This document shows, in pieces, positions 23,807-32,858 of a stretch of DNA of 64,000 nucleotides. The stretch spans positions 1-64,000 of the forward strand of contig JAFQZI010000026.1 of assembly GCA_017406005.1 (NCBI GenBank), given 5' to 3'. This DNA is from Oscillospiraceae bacterium. GTDB lineage: Bacteria; Bacillota; Clostridia; Oscillospirales; Oscillospiraceae. How positions within the stretch are numbered: position 1 is the stretch's first letter; the number at the start of each line of letters is the position of its first letter. The notes under the pieces are model-generated. The model did no database searches. It saw nothing but the letters and a program-made list of their open reading frames with translations, and was not told where the DNA came from. The translations under genes were made by a program, and so were the position numbers.

Positions 23807-25679
23807 TGAGTTCCTCCCATCTTTCATAAAGAGGTTCCAGCTTGTCTTCCAGCTCCTTTCGAGCTTCCTCCAGCTCCATCAGGCGGAGATAGTCGCTTGC
23901 AGCAGCCTCCGCTTCTGCGTTCAGCTTTGCAATCTGGGCTTCCAGTTTTTCTATTTCACGCTCAATTTTTGCGGAGCTCCTGGCAAGGTCGGGAGCACGC
24001 TCAGGCCGGCTGTCCGGTTTCTTTTCTTTGGCTTTTCGGGTGCGGTCAGCCTCGGAAAAGAGACGCTGCCGTTCTCTCCAGTTGAGATAATCCTGATAAG
24101 AGCCTTTGTAATCCGTGACAATGCCGTTGCCCTCAAAGGAAAGAATCCGTGTGGCGAAGCGATCGATAAAATAGCGGTCGTGCGAAACAAAAACCAGTGT
24201 CTGCTCATAGTCGGAAAGCGCATCCTCAATCCACTCACGGCTGGCAATGTCGAGGTGGTTGGTCGGTTCGTCGAGAATCAGAAGGTTGATGTCGGAACCC
24301 ATCAGCATGCACAGTTTCAGCCTGCTTCTTTCACCGCCTGAGAGCACACCTACCGGCCGGAGCACATTCTCTCCGCGAAACCCGAAGGCTGCCAAACGAT
24401 CACGCGCTTCCTGCGGGGAACACCTGCAGTCATAAATCATACTGTCGAGCATGGAGCGGGAATCATTCGAAAAACGCACAATCTGGGGAAGATAAGCGGC
24501 ACGGATTTGCGGCCCGAGATAGGCAAACCCGCTGTCAGGGGCTTCTTCTCCAACCATGACCTTGATCAGGCTGGATTTCCCCGTTCCGTTGTTCCCTGTG
24601 ATTGCGACACTTTCTCCGCCGACGATCTCAAGATCCAACCCGGAGAAGAGCTTTTTCTCTCCGTAGCTTTTGGAAATATCCGCCATGACGACAGCTTCAT
24701 CGCCGGTAAAGCCTGTCTCCCGGAAACGGATGCTGAGCTTTTTCTGTGAGGTCGGGCGTTCGGTTTTTTTCAGCCTTTCGATGCGTTTTTCCATTGAGAA
24801 GGCACGTTTGTGCAGCTTGTCGTTGCCCATAAAAGCCCAGAGGTGCATCTGATCGGCAGCTTTTTGCAGCTGGGCGATTTTTGCGGCATCCTTTTCATAC
24901 TGCTTCTGCTTTTCCTCAAACCGCCGCTGACGTTCCTCCACAAAGAAGCTGTAATTGCCGGAGTAGAATTCCGCTTTCCCGTTCACGATTTCAATACAGC
25001 GTTGTGCAACTTTATCCAGAAAGTAGCGGTCGTGCGAAATAGCCAACACGGTGCCGCGAAAGTGAGAAACATACTCCTCGAGCCACTCGGTGGCATGGAG
25101 GTCAAGATGGTTCGTTGGCTCATCGAGCAACAGGATATCCGTGTCTTCAAGAATCAGGCGCGCCAGATTGACGCGGGTTTTCTCCCCGCCGGAGAGGTTT
25201 TCGAACAACCGTTCGCGCATATCCGGCGTAATATCAAGCCCGTTGGCAACACGGCTCCGCTCGGCATCCGCCTCATATCCCCCGAGACGCTGGAAATCAC
25301 TCTGCAGGCGGTCATATTCCTGCAGGAGATCATCACTTTCAGCCCCTTCAGAGAGCTGCTGCTCAATTTCTTCCATACGAGCCTGCGCTTTGAACAGATG
25401 GCCGTGGGCAGTTTTCAGCACGTCTTCCGTCGTCCAGCCGTCGGGATAGACCGGAATTTGCGAAATCAGGCCGATGCGCTTGCCGGGGGCAATCATCACG
25501 CTGCCCTCGTCATAATCCAGCTCACCGGTCAAAATGCGGAACAGGCACGTTTTCCCTGCTCCGTTGATTCCAAGAATTGCAACATGTTCTCCGGACGTGA
25601 TGTTGAAGCTGAGCCCGTCAAGCACATTGGTGCCTATCTCAAAACCTTTTATTAGTTCGTTTACACTGATATCAATCAT
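23799..25679 (-). CDS. ABC-F family ATPase
   Basis: A 626-aa soluble protein with two ATP-binding cassettes and no membrane domain. Cassette 1 has GINGAGKTC, LSGGEKTRVNLA and LLLDEPTNHLDL; cassette 2 has GNNGTGKSS, LSGGERSRLKLC and LILDEPTNHLDI. The interdomain linker (about residues 250-310) is helical and basic, as in ribosome-binding ABC-F factors, and a C-terminal coiled coil runs from about 555 to 626. Such proteins act on ribosomes as translation factors or antibiotic-protection proteins. It starts immediately after the stop of the PBP gene. Subtype is uncertain; a housekeeping YdiF/Uup-like factor is more likely than a resistance factor. Confidence 0.92.
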   Translation of the reverse strand: MIDISVNELIKGFEIGTNVLDGLSFNITSGEHVAILGINGAGKTCLFRILTGELDYDEGSVMIAPGKRIGLISQIPVYPDGWTTEDVLKTAHGHLFKAQARMEEIEQQLSEGAESDDLLQEYDRLQSDFQRLGGYEADAERSRVANGLDITPDMRERLFENLSGGEKTRVNLARLILEDTDILLLDEPTNHLDLHATEWLEEYVSHFRGTVLAISHDRYFLDKVAQRCIEIVNGKAEFYSGNYSFFVEERQRRFEEKQKQYEKDAAKIAQLQKAADQMHLWAFMGNDKLHKRAFSMEKRIERLKKTERPTSQKKLSIRFRETGFTGDEAVVMADISKSYGEKKLFSGLDLEIVGGESVAITGNNGTGKSSLIKVMVGEEAPDSGFAYLGPQIRAAYLPQIVRFSNDSRSMLDSMIYDCRCSPQEARDRLAAFGFRGENVLRPVGVLSGGERSRLKLCMLMGSDINLLILDEPTNHLDIASREWIEDALSDYEQTLVFVSHDRYFIDRFATRILSFEGNGIVTDYKGSYQDYLNWRERQRLFSEADRTRKAKEKKPDSRPERAPDLARSSAKIEREIEKLEAQIAKLNAEAEAAASDYLRLMELEEARKELEDKLEPLYERWEELNA

Positions 25680-26990
25680 TTACGCTGTTCCTGTTTCAAG
25701 CATATTCTGAAAAATGTCATTGATCATGAGCCCCGCCGCCCACAGGCCGAATCCGCCTTCCTCAATCACGGCAACAAAAGCATAAGGGTGTTCCTCGTCC
25801 TGCAGAAATCCGGTGAACCACGAGTGTGAAGTGCCCGCACCGGTTTCCGCGGTGCCCGTCTTTGCACAGAAGGGGAGACCGTTAAAATCTACCTCTTCTT
25901 CATAATGGGATACCACGTTGTTGCGCATCAGCTCCTGCAGCCTTGCAGCAGTGGCAGGGTCGACAAGAGGTGTTGTTTTCCCATTCGACCCGCCTTTGAG
26001 GAAAGTCGGTTCCACGAGAACCCCGTCATTCGCAATCGCGGCAACATACCGCAGCATCGTATAAGGACATACCTGGTCGGTAGACTGTCCGATACCGGAC
26101 CATGCCAGTTCCGGGTCACCGACGAACTCCGTAGGATAGTTCCCGGCGGAGGTGTAGATCCCGTCTATTGTGTGGCCGCTTAAAAAACCGTAATCGGTGA
26201 CGTACTGCACCATCAGCTTCTGACCAATGTTCATATAGGTCAGCCTGGCGAAAGCGCAGTTGCAGGAATTGGCAAGCGCCTGCTCGAATGTCTGTGTGCC
26301 GTGAGCCTCCATGCAGGTAATCTTTACGCCTGCAATGTCCAGTTCCCCGTAACAGTGAAATGTCATTTCCTCCAGATCCGGCACATTCTCGAGCGCAGCG
26401 GCCGAGGTGATCAGTTTGAAGGTGGAACCGGGTGTATAAGTTGCCGACAAAGCACGGTTTACATAAGATCCTTCTTCGGGTTCTTCTTCCGGATAGGCCG
26501 GATCAATAGAAGGACTGGATACCAGGCAGATCACTTCTCCCGTCCGGTAGTTCATCATCATAACCGTCCCTTTGCCGTACTGGCTGAGCAGGCGATAGGC
26601 ATAGTTGTTTGTTTCCGCATCGATGCCCAAGGAGAGAGAGCTGCTTTTTTCGTTTATGATACCGTGTAGAAAATCATAGTCGGAAGCACTGCCCCAGAAA
26701 TGGGTCAGGAGCCCGGTACCGGTCATCCCAATATAGTCACCCGTAACATGATAGTTGGCCACGCGGGTTGGCCAGTCTTTGGCATATACACGAGCCTCCC
26801 TGTTAAAAGCTGCCAGCATGACATCGTTTCGGTCAAGCAGTTCTCCCTCGGCCTCCGGATTGAACATCGAGAAATACATCGCCCATTTTCTGCCGTGCAG
26901 GTAATCTTCTTTTACGAACCAACACATACCCGTGATTACCAGGGCGGCGATCAGGAAGACGGAAAGAGCCCGGCTGCTGATTTTTTTCAT
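25680..26990 (-). CDS. Penicillin-binding transpeptidase (class B-like)
   Basis: A 436-aa membrane-anchored D,D-transpeptidase. An N-terminal helix (about residues 7-26) is followed by a short dimerisation region and the catalytic domain with S189-T-F-K192, S242-C-N244 and K377-T-G379. All three active-site motifs are intact. It cross-links peptidoglycan outside the membrane. At 436 residues it is shorter than PBP2/FtsI (550-700), like the PbpA proteins paired with RodA/FtsW in Actinobacteria and some Clostridia. Its start overlaps the FHA-FtsW stop by 4 nt, so the glycosyltransferase and transpeptidase are made as a pair. Confidence 0.93.
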   Translation of the reverse strand: MKKISSRALSVFLIAALVITGMCWFVKEDYLHGRKWAMYFSMFNPEAEGELLDRNDVMLAAFNREARVYAKDWPTRVANYHVTGDYIGMTGTGLLTHFWGSASDYDFLHGIINEKSSSLSLGIDAETNNYAYRLLSQYGKGTVMMMNYRTGEVICLVSSPSIDPAYPEEEPEEGSYVNRALSATYTPGSTFKLITSAAALENVPDLEEMTFHCYGELDIAGVKITCMEAHGTQTFEQALANSCNCAFARLTYMNIGQKLMVQYVTDYGFLSGHTIDGIYTSAGNYPTEFVGDPELAWSGIGQSTDQVCPYTMLRYVAAIANDGVLVEPTFLKGGSNGKTTPLVDPATAARLQELMRNNVVSHYEEEVDFNGLPFCAKTGTAETGAGTSHSWFTGFLQDEEHPYAFVAVIEEGGFGLWAAGLMINDIFQNMLETGTA

Positions 26991-28738
26991 AGGTGCCGCT
27001 CCTTCTCCTCAGGAGGTTGCGTTTTGCCCCAGGAAACCACTTCGATACCGTGCTGCTGATCCCACGTCAGAATCCGATTGACGGGATTGACGGCAAAACT
27101 TGCTCCGCGCCGGTTGTCAGTGGCTTTCAGGAAGGCAAGCAGCATCCAGCATCCGAGAAGTGAGCTTCCGCCTCGAGAGACGAACGGGAAGGTGACACCC
27201 GTAAATGGCAGAAGATCCAATGTTCCGAAAACGTTAAGTGCAAGCTGCACAAGCATCAGTGCAGAGGCAGCGCAGGCTGCAATGGCATAATAGGCAGAGC
27301 GCCCGTTTCCTGCACAGCGGATAGCGAAGAACGCCATCAGAATGACGGCAACGACCATGCAGATGGCGATGATCAGCCCCTGCTCTTCGCAGATATAGGC
27401 AAAAACCATATCTGTATCACTCGCGGCAATACCGCGCAGCCATCCGGCTCCGGCTCCTTTGCCGAGAAGGCCTCCTGATGCTGCTGCAGAGATGGAGCGC
27501 GTCTGCTGATATCCGGCACCGTATACATCGTCCCACACATGGCCCCAGACAGCAAAACGCCTGGCAATGTACGGCCGGATGGATACGGCGAGAAATCCCG
27601 CCAGCAGCGCACCCGTGACAGCAAGCAGCACCGTTGCCAGAGAACCGGAACGCATAAAAGAGATCACAAGAAATGTGATGAAAAAAATAAGAGCTGTACC
27701 AAAATCCCCTATCAGGGCGAGGGCGATCACACAGGCGGCGGAAAAGAGAATGAAGGAGTACAGGTTCCGCTTCATATAAAGCGCATCGAGGGTGGCGGCT
27801 CCCACATAAATATAAAATGCTTTCACCAGCTCAGATGGCTGAAAAGAATACCCTCCGAATTCCAGCCAGCTTTTGGCACCGTTGATACTGTCGCTTGTGG
27901 CGATGTTCAAAGCCAAAAGCCCCAGCGCGAGCACGGCGACAGGGATGCGCATGGCATTTGTGCGTTTGAGGTTGCTCATCCACCAGCCGGAAAAAAGAAA
28001 CAGCAGCACAGAAGCTGCAATCAACAGGACCTGTTTGTAGAGATCCTCCGGAACTGCGGAAGCTGCAACGGAGAGTCCGAGCGTCGTCAGATAAAAAGCG
28101 AGAATTTCAATCTCGAACCCCATGCGGTTCATCAGGCGCATCGCCTCATAAACACACCATTCCAGAACGATCAGGACAGCAAAAGCCAGTATGATTGAGG
28201 GGAGATCAGCCCGCCGTGCGCTGAAAGAATGCTGCAGCAGTAAAAAAAGCTGCAGCAGCGTCAGTTCTGCGAGTGTGACTGCGGGATGAACGAGAATTCC
28301 GGCTCCGGTTCGTTTCTTTTCATTTCTCTGCCGTTGCTCGGTGCTGATATTCAGAAAACGCACACAGCTTCCTCCGAGATTTACGGTGTCCCCGTGCTGT
28401 AATGCTATCCCAGCCTCCGGAACCGGGACACCGTTTACCCAAACGCCTCCGTTGGAGAAAACATCAAAAACAGACCACAGACCTTTATCCGTACGTTTAA
28501 GCACTGCATGAATCGGGCTGATCCCTTCGCCGAAGAGGCGGAGATCTGCAGAGCGGGTGCGTCCGATCAGGTTTTCCCAATGGTGCACGGGTACATTCTC
28601 TTCCCCTGCACGCAGATAAGCCCAGGTTTCTAGTTCCGTCTTTCCGCTAAGCAGAGAGCGCAGGTTCCTGATTAGGATGATGACCGACAGGAACAGGACT
28701 GTATATTTGGAAATACTGAACATATAATCCGTAAACAC
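26987..28738 (-). CDS. FHA domain fused to FtsW/RodA-type glycosyltransferase
   Basis: A 583-aa protein. After a first helix (about residues 9-26) comes a cytoplasmic FHA domain, roughly 57-130, with LIGRTRSADLRL, GISPIHAVL and a GVWVNGVPV segment: the G-R, S-x-x-H and N-G residues that bind phosphothreonine. The rest is a SEDS protein with about 10 helices, including INGAKSWLEFGGYSFQPSELVK and FVSRGGSSLLG, the expected lipid II polymerase signatures. The start is GTG 28738 with AGGAGGTGA 6 nt upstream. It is coupled to the PBP gene. The fusion suggests control by a Ser/Thr kinase such as the one at 43764-45455. Confidence 0.9.
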   Translation of the reverse strand: MFTDYMFSISKYTVLFLSVIILIRNLRSLLSGKTELETWAYLRAGEENVPVHHWENLIGRTRSADLRLFGEGISPIHAVLKRTDKGLWSVFDVFSNGGVWVNGVPVPEAGIALQHGDTVNLGGSCVRFLNISTEQRQRNEKKRTGAGILVHPAVTLAELTLLQLFLLLQHSFSARRADLPSIILAFAVLIVLEWCVYEAMRLMNRMGFEIEILAFYLTTLGLSVAASAVPEDLYKQVLLIAASVLLFLFSGWWMSNLKRTNAMRIPVAVLALGLLALNIATSDSINGAKSWLEFGGYSFQPSELVKAFYIYVGAATLDALYMKRNLYSFILFSAACVIALALIGDFGTALIFFITFLVISFMRSGSLATVLLAVTGALLAGFLAVSIRPYIARRFAVWGHVWDDVYGAGYQQTRSISAAASGGLLGKGAGAGWLRGIAASDTDMVFAYICEEQGLIIAICMVVAVILMAFFAIRCAGNGRSAYYAIAACAASALMLVQLALNVFGTLDLLPFTGVTFPFVSRGGSSLLGCWMLLAFLKATDNRRGASFAVNPVNRILTWDQQHGIEVVSWGKTQPPEEKERHL

Positions 28739-28792
28739 TGCCGGTCACCTCCTTTTCACTTTTAATCTTCAAAGAAGGGAAGAAACTTCCCC

Positions 28793-30031
28793 TTAAAACT
28801 CCAATACTCTCAGCATTCTCACCAGCGTGAGGCGGTTACGAATTGCAGCCGAGATTGGCAGAATCTCCTCAGAAAGTGCAGGGTCAATCCCAATGTGCTC
28901 AGGCAGATATCTGCAGCCGCAGTTCTTGTAGAGCTTTTCGAGCGTCTCGGGAGCCGGAATGGTGCTGATCAGATTGCGGATATCCTCCCAGCGGTCCACA
29001 ATGTTCTGCGGATCGAAGGTTGCAAGAATGTCGTTTGCATTTTCCTTTTCAATTCCGGCAGCAAGCCGTGCGCCGAACTTTTCGCCAATCCATTCCTTTG
29101 TAAGGGGCTCAAAGGGCTTTGCTTTCGGAGTGAGCTTTGCCAGCTCATGGTATTTCTTCGCACACAAATAAGTCCCCACGCCGACGCATTCACCGTGGAT
29201 ACCCTCGGCTTTCTCAAAGCGCGGCGGCTTCATCTCGACCAGATGGGCAATCAAGTGCTCTGCACCGGAGGCTGCTCTGGAATGGTCAAGAAGCTGCATA
29301 GTCAGGCCGCTGAGCATCTGGGCCATGGTCATCGCCTCAATGTCTGCTACGCCTGTATCTGCATAGACGTCGGCTGCATTGCGCATGATATGGAGTGCCT
29401 GATCTGCAAGTTCAGCCACCATCGGGCAGTAGTGCTCCCCGTCGACCAGGTGAGAAATACGCCAGTCGACCAGGGAGATGTACTTTGCCAGGATATCATT
29501 GATTCCGCTCGCAACGAGGCGGGCCGGTGCCCCCTTGATAATGTCGAGGTCGGCTACAACAAGGATCGGGGCGCACATCGGAATGGATTTTTTCTGCCCT
29601 TCCAGGATGACAGAGCAGATGTTTGCCGTAAAGCCGTCGGAACTGGCAAGGGTCGGCACAGCAACAAACGGGATGCCGAGTTTATAAGCGGGGTAACGGC
29701 CGAAGTCCATGATAGTTCCGGCCCCGAAAGCAACGATGACTTCCGGTTTGTCAAGATCTTTCATCATTTTTTCGATGAGGATGTCTTCCGAGCGGAGGCC
29801 GTTGGCATCCAGTACGATCTCCTGATCACAGGGGAGATGCTTGCCTTCCGTGAGGCGATACACGTTGGTATCATAAACAACGGTGCGGCGCTTTCCGGCG
29901 AGGCCTACTGCCTCCATATACTTTTCGAAGTTGGCCAGAGCATTGTACTCCACAACCACCATTTTGGTTTCCAGTGTGTGCTCAAGGCCGCATACACATT
30001 TGCCTGTGTACTGATCGCAGTTCATAATCAT
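28793..30031 (-). CDS. araM: sn-Glycerol-1-phosphate dehydrogenase (AraM/EgsA family)
   Basis: A 412-aa iron-alcohol-dehydrogenase-like enzyme. VAFGAGTIMDFGRYPAYK holds the NAD-binding glycines, and PTLASSDGFTANIC, the H in SGAEHLIAHL and the H in EGIHGECVGVG are the probable metal site. It reduces dihydroxyacetone phosphate to sn-glycerol-1-phosphate, the enantiomer used in archaeal lipids and, in Bacillus, for heptaprenylglycerol phosphate. It has its own promoter and is divergent from a GpsA-like gene. The next gene on the same strand, FHA-FtsW, begins 54 nt downstream with only a weak hairpin between. In Bacillus araM sits in the arabinose operon; an AraD-like gene is nearby here too. Confidence 0.9.
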   Translation of the reverse strand: MIMNCDQYTGKCVCGLEHTLETKMVVVEYNALANFEKYMEAVGLAGKRRTVVYDTNVYRLTEGKHLPCDQEIVLDANGLRSEDILIEKMMKDLDKPEVIVAFGAGTIMDFGRYPAYKLGIPFVAVPTLASSDGFTANICSVILEGQKKSIPMCAPILVVADLDIIKGAPARLVASGINDILAKYISLVDWRISHLVDGEHYCPMVAELADQALHIMRNAADVYADTGVADIEAMTMAQMLSGLTMQLLDHSRAASGAEHLIAHLVEMKPPRFEKAEGIHGECVGVGTYLCAKKYHELAKLTPKAKPFEPLTKEWIGEKFGARLAAGIEKENANDILATFDPQNIVDRWEDIRNLISTIPAPETLEKLYKNCGCRYLPEHIGIDPALSEEILPISAAIRNRLTLVRMLRVLEF

Positions 30032-30093
30032 CTGAAGTTACCTCTTTATAAATATTTTTTTGCCTTTCTTTCCCGGAACAGACAACTGTTTCT

Positions 30094-30122
30094 ATTTTAA
30101 TCTGTAAATCAAAAAAAGGCAA
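30094..30122 (-). promoter_or_regulatory. Promoter of araM
   Basis: Minus-strand TTGCCT (30122-30117), 17-nt spacer and TAAAAT (30099-30094), about 60 nt before the start codon. Confidence 0.65.
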
Positions 30123-30151
30123 TAGTATGCCACTTCTTTTATTTCTTCTTT

Positions 30152-30181
30152 TTGCATATCTTGACGGATTTTGCGTAAAAT
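30152..30181 (+). promoter_or_regulatory. Promoter of the GpsA-like/AraD-like operon
   Basis: TTGCAT (30152-30157), 18-nt spacer and TAAAAT (30176-30181). A second overlapping choice is TTGACG (30161-30166) with TAAGCT at 17 nt. It is back to back with the araM promoter. Confidence 0.5.
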
Positions 30182-30240
30182 GGTAAGCTAAGAACATCAG
30201 GAATAATGTATTGCCGATTCAGGCAGGAAGGATAGCGAGC

Positions 30241-31296
30241 ATGAGTATTATCACAGTGGTCGGAGCCGGAATGATGGGCTCGGCCATGAGCTTCCCCGCG
30301 AGGGATAACGGGCATGAAGTCCGCCTTGTCGGGATTCATAACCGCGAGAATATTGAATCCATCCGCAGCAGCGGATACCATCCGACGCTGAAGCGGCAGC
30401 TTCCTGATGGCGTAAAAGCCTGTCATCTCGATGGTCTTGCCGAGGCGCTTGAAGGGGCAGACGTGATACTCTGCGGCGTAAGCAGTTTCGGCATTGAGTG
30501 GTTTGAAGAGAATATCGTTCCTCTTGTGCCGGAAGGGATCCCGGTGCTGTCTATTACAAAAGGCCTGGAAAAAGACGCTGACGGGAACCTCGCTCCCTTC
30601 CCGACGGGCATTACGGAAAGAGCTCTTGCACGCGGGCAGTGCATCTGCTTTAACGCGGTCGGCGGCCCTGTAACAAGCTATGAGCTGGCGGATCGGCAGC
30701 AGACCCATATCTGCTTCTGCGGTACAGACATGGAAGTCCTGAAAAAGCTGAAAGCCATCTTTTCCACTGATTATTACCACATCAGCCTGACGACGGATGT
30801 TGCCGGCCTGGAGACGGCAGTTGCCATGAAAAATGCCTATGCACTCGGTGTTTCTCTCGCCGTGGGCATCAACAACGTCCAGTACGGGAAAGACGGTATG
30901 CAGCATTATAATCCGCAGGCGGCCCTTTTTGAACAGGGCGTTCGCGAAGCCGGGCGGATCATTCGCTACATGGGCGGAATGCAGGAAACGGCAATGTTCT
31001 TTGCAGGTGATCTGTATGTCACCATTTTCGGGGGAAGGACCCGCCTGCTCGGCACACTTCTCGGAGAGGGGAAAACCTTTGCCCAGGCAAAGGAGATGCT
31101 CTCCGGGATCACGCTGGAGTCTGTCGCCATTGCGACGCGTGTGGCGGAAGCAGTCCGCCAGATGGAAGGGAAGGGCAAGCTGAACGGAGAAGATTTCCCA
31201 CTGCTGATGCATGTGGACGATATTATTTCTCACGGTGTAAGCCTTGCAATTCCCTGGGAAAAGTTTGAAACTGTCATTGAAAAGGATAACTTATAA
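30241..31296 (+). CDS. GpsA-like NAD(P)-dependent glycerol-3-phosphate dehydrogenase family protein
   Basis: A 351-aa two-domain dehydrogenase. VVGAGMMGSAMSFPARDNGHEV is an N-terminal Rossmann start with G-x-G-x-x-G/A, followed by LSITKGLEK, NAVGGPVTSYELADRQQTH and a C-terminal helical domain with AVAMKNAYALG, where the lysine matches the catalytic lysine of GpsA. The family reduces dihydroxyacetone phosphate to sn-glycerol-3-phosphate, but this sequence departs from housekeeping GpsA in several places, so the substrate may be another sugar or polyol phosphate. I chose ATG 30241 (AGGA about 9 nt before) over an upstream in-frame start at 30211. The AraD-like gene follows 12 nt later. Confidence 0.75.
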   Translation: MSIITVVGAGMMGSAMSFPARDNGHEVRLVGIHNRENIESIRSSGYHPTLKRQLPDGVKACHLDGLAEALEGADVILCGVSSFGIEWFEENIVPLVPEGIPVLSITKGLEKDADGNLAPFPTGITERALARGQCICFNAVGGPVTSYELADRQQTHICFCGTDMEVLKKLKAIFSTDYYHISLTTDVAGLETAVAMKNAYALGVSLAVGINNVQYGKDGMQHYNPQAALFEQGVREAGRIIRYMGGMQETAMFFAGDLYVTIFGGRTRLLGTLLGEGKTFAQAKEMLSGITLESVAIATRVAEAVRQMEGKGKLNGEDFPLLMHVDDIISHGVSLAIPWEKFETVIEKDNL

Positions 31297-31308
31297 TGGA
31301 GGATAATT

Positions 31309-31998
31309 ATGTTAGCAGAACTCAGAGAACAGGTTCTTGAAGCAAATCTTTTGCTTCCCAAACACGGGCTTGTCACCTTTACCTGGGGCAATGTGTCGGG
31401 AATTGACAGAGCTTCCGGGCTCTTCGTCATCAAGCCGTCCGGCGTCTCTTATGATGAGATGAAAGCGGAGGATCTTGTCGTATGCGATCTTGAGGGCAAT
31501 GTTGTAGAAGGGCGTTACAAACCATCCAGCGATACACCAACGCATATTGAACTCTACAAGGCTTTTCCGGAAATCGGCGGCATCGTGCATACGCATTCCC
31601 GCTGGGCGACTTCTTTTGCACAGGCCGGCATGGATATCCCGGCGCTCGGCACAACCCAGGCGGACTATTTCTACGGTGCAATTCCCTGCACCCGCCCGAT
31701 GACGGATGAAGAAATCCGCGGTGCCTATGAAAAAGAGACGGGCAAGGTTATTGTTGAAACGTTTGCGGGCAAGAGCGCGAAGGATCTTCCCGGTGTCCTC
31801 GTGTACAGCCACGGCCCCTTTGCCTGGGGCACGGACGCCCTCAATGCGGTGCACAACGCTGTTGTGATGGAAGAAGTTGCCTTTATGGATTACCATGCCA
31901 TGACGCTCAACCCCGCCCTCGGCCCCATGCAGCAGACCCTGCTGGACAAGCACTATCTGCGCAAGCACGGAGCAAACGCCTACTACGGCCAGGGCTGA
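31309..31998 (+). CDS. Class II aldolase/L-ribulose-5-phosphate 4-epimerase family
   Basis: A 229-aa zinc enzyme. [15 protein letters not shown] and [11 protein letters not shown] bind the phosphate end, and [12 protein letters not shown] gives two of the zinc histidines, with a third expected in [10 protein letters not shown]. The sequence and size fit AraD/UlaF/SgbE-type 4-epimerases that interconvert L-ribulose-5-phosphate and D-xylulose-5-phosphate, though related aldolases are possible. A GGAGG site stands before the ATG. It is co-transcribed with the GpsA-like dehydrogenase. No arabinose isomerase or ribulokinase is present in the window, so a complete arabinose pathway is not shown. 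Confidence 0.85.
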   Translation: MLAELREQVLEANLLLPKHGLVTFTWGNVSGIDRASGLFVIKPSGVSYDEMKAEDLVVCDLEGNVVEGRYKPSSDTPTHIELYKAFPEIGGIVHTHSRWATSFAQAGMDIPALGTTQADYFYGAIPCTRPMTDEEIRGAYEKETGKVIVETFAGKSAKDLPGVLVYSHGPFAWGTDALNAVHNAVVMEEVAFMDYHAMTLNPALGPMQQTLLDKHYLRKHGANAYYGQG

Positions 31999-32027
31999 TT
32001 ATTTTATAAAGGAGAGTATTCCATACT

Positions 32028-32858
32028 ATGAGTGAATGCAATCATGATTGCTCAAACTGCGCCGAGAAGTGCTCGGATCCGGTGGATTTCCGTAAGTATC
32101 TGCACGAAGGTGCATCGGTAAAAAAAGTTATTGCGGTTGTAAGCGGAAAAGGCGGCGTGGGCAAATCCCTCGTTACATGCATGCTTGCGGCTGAAATGCA
32201 GCGCCGCGGGTATCGTGCCGCCGTGCTGGACGCTGATATCACCGGGCCTTCCGTTCCTAAGTCCTTCGGCCTCAAAGAGCATGCCACCAGCAACGGGGAA
32301 GTGCTCTTCCCGGAACTCACGGAAAACGGCACACAGGTAATGTCCATCAACCTGATTCTTGACAGTGAAAACCAGCCTGTCGTCTGGCGCGGACCCGTCA
32401 TTGCCGGTGCCGTAACCCAGTTCTGGACGGATGTTCTCTGGGAGGATGTTGATTTTATGTTTGTCGATATGCCTCCCGGCACTGGAGACGTTCCTCTTAC
32501 CGTTTTCCAGTCTCTTCCGGTCGATGGTGTTATTATTGTGACAAGCCCGCAGGATCTTGTGAAGATGATAGTGGAAAAAGCCGTCAACATGGCAAATATG
32601 ATGAATATTCCGGTGCTGGGCATTGTAGAGAACATGTCCTACTTCAAATGCCCCGACTGCGGAAAAGAACATGCCATTTTCGGCGAGAGCAAAGTAGGCG
32701 CTATTGCCGAAGAATTCGGCATTGACAACACGGCTCGCCTGCCGATCGATCCCGCTGTCGCATCACTCGTCGATGCCGGCAAGGTTGAGTTGGTCAGCGG
32801 TGAAGCCCTCTCCGCTTTTGCGGATAAAATAGAACACGGATGCGGTTTCTCGCACTGA
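32028..32858 (+). CDS. mrp: Mrp/ApbC/NBP35-type iron-sulfur carrier P-loop ATPase
   Basis: A 276-aa protein with an N-terminal cysteine cluster (CNHDCSNCAEKC), a deviant Walker A GKGGVGKSLV and the family signatures VLDADITGPSVP, FVDMPPGTGD and VENMSYFKCPDCGKEH, whose CxxC carries a bridging Fe-S cluster in the dimer. It assembles or transfers Fe-S clusters in the cytosol. The N-terminal cysteines resemble those of NBP35-like proteins. A AAAGGAG site stands about 13 nt upstream of the ATG. It overlaps the following lipoprotein gene by 19 nt in another frame. Iron-sulfur demand here would include the radical SAM enzyme, but no direct link is shown. Confidence 0.92.
   Translation: MSECNHDCSNCAEKCSDPVDFRKYLHEGASVKKVIAVVSGKGGVGKSLVTCMLAAEMQRRGYRAAVLDADITGPSVPKSFGLKEHATSNGEVLFPELTENGTQVMSINLILDSENQPVVWRGPVIAGAVTQFWTDVLWEDVDFMFVDMPPGTGDVPLTVFQSLPVDGVIIVTSPQDLVKMIVEKAVNMANMMNIPVLGIVENMSYFKCPDCGKEHAIFGESKVGAIAEEFGIDNTARLPIDPAVASLVDAGKVELVSGEALSAFADKIEHGCGFSH

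Noticed and set aside
28895-30100. 400-codon frame antisense to araM
   Set aside because: Shadow of araM; no start signals and the sense protein is clearly real.
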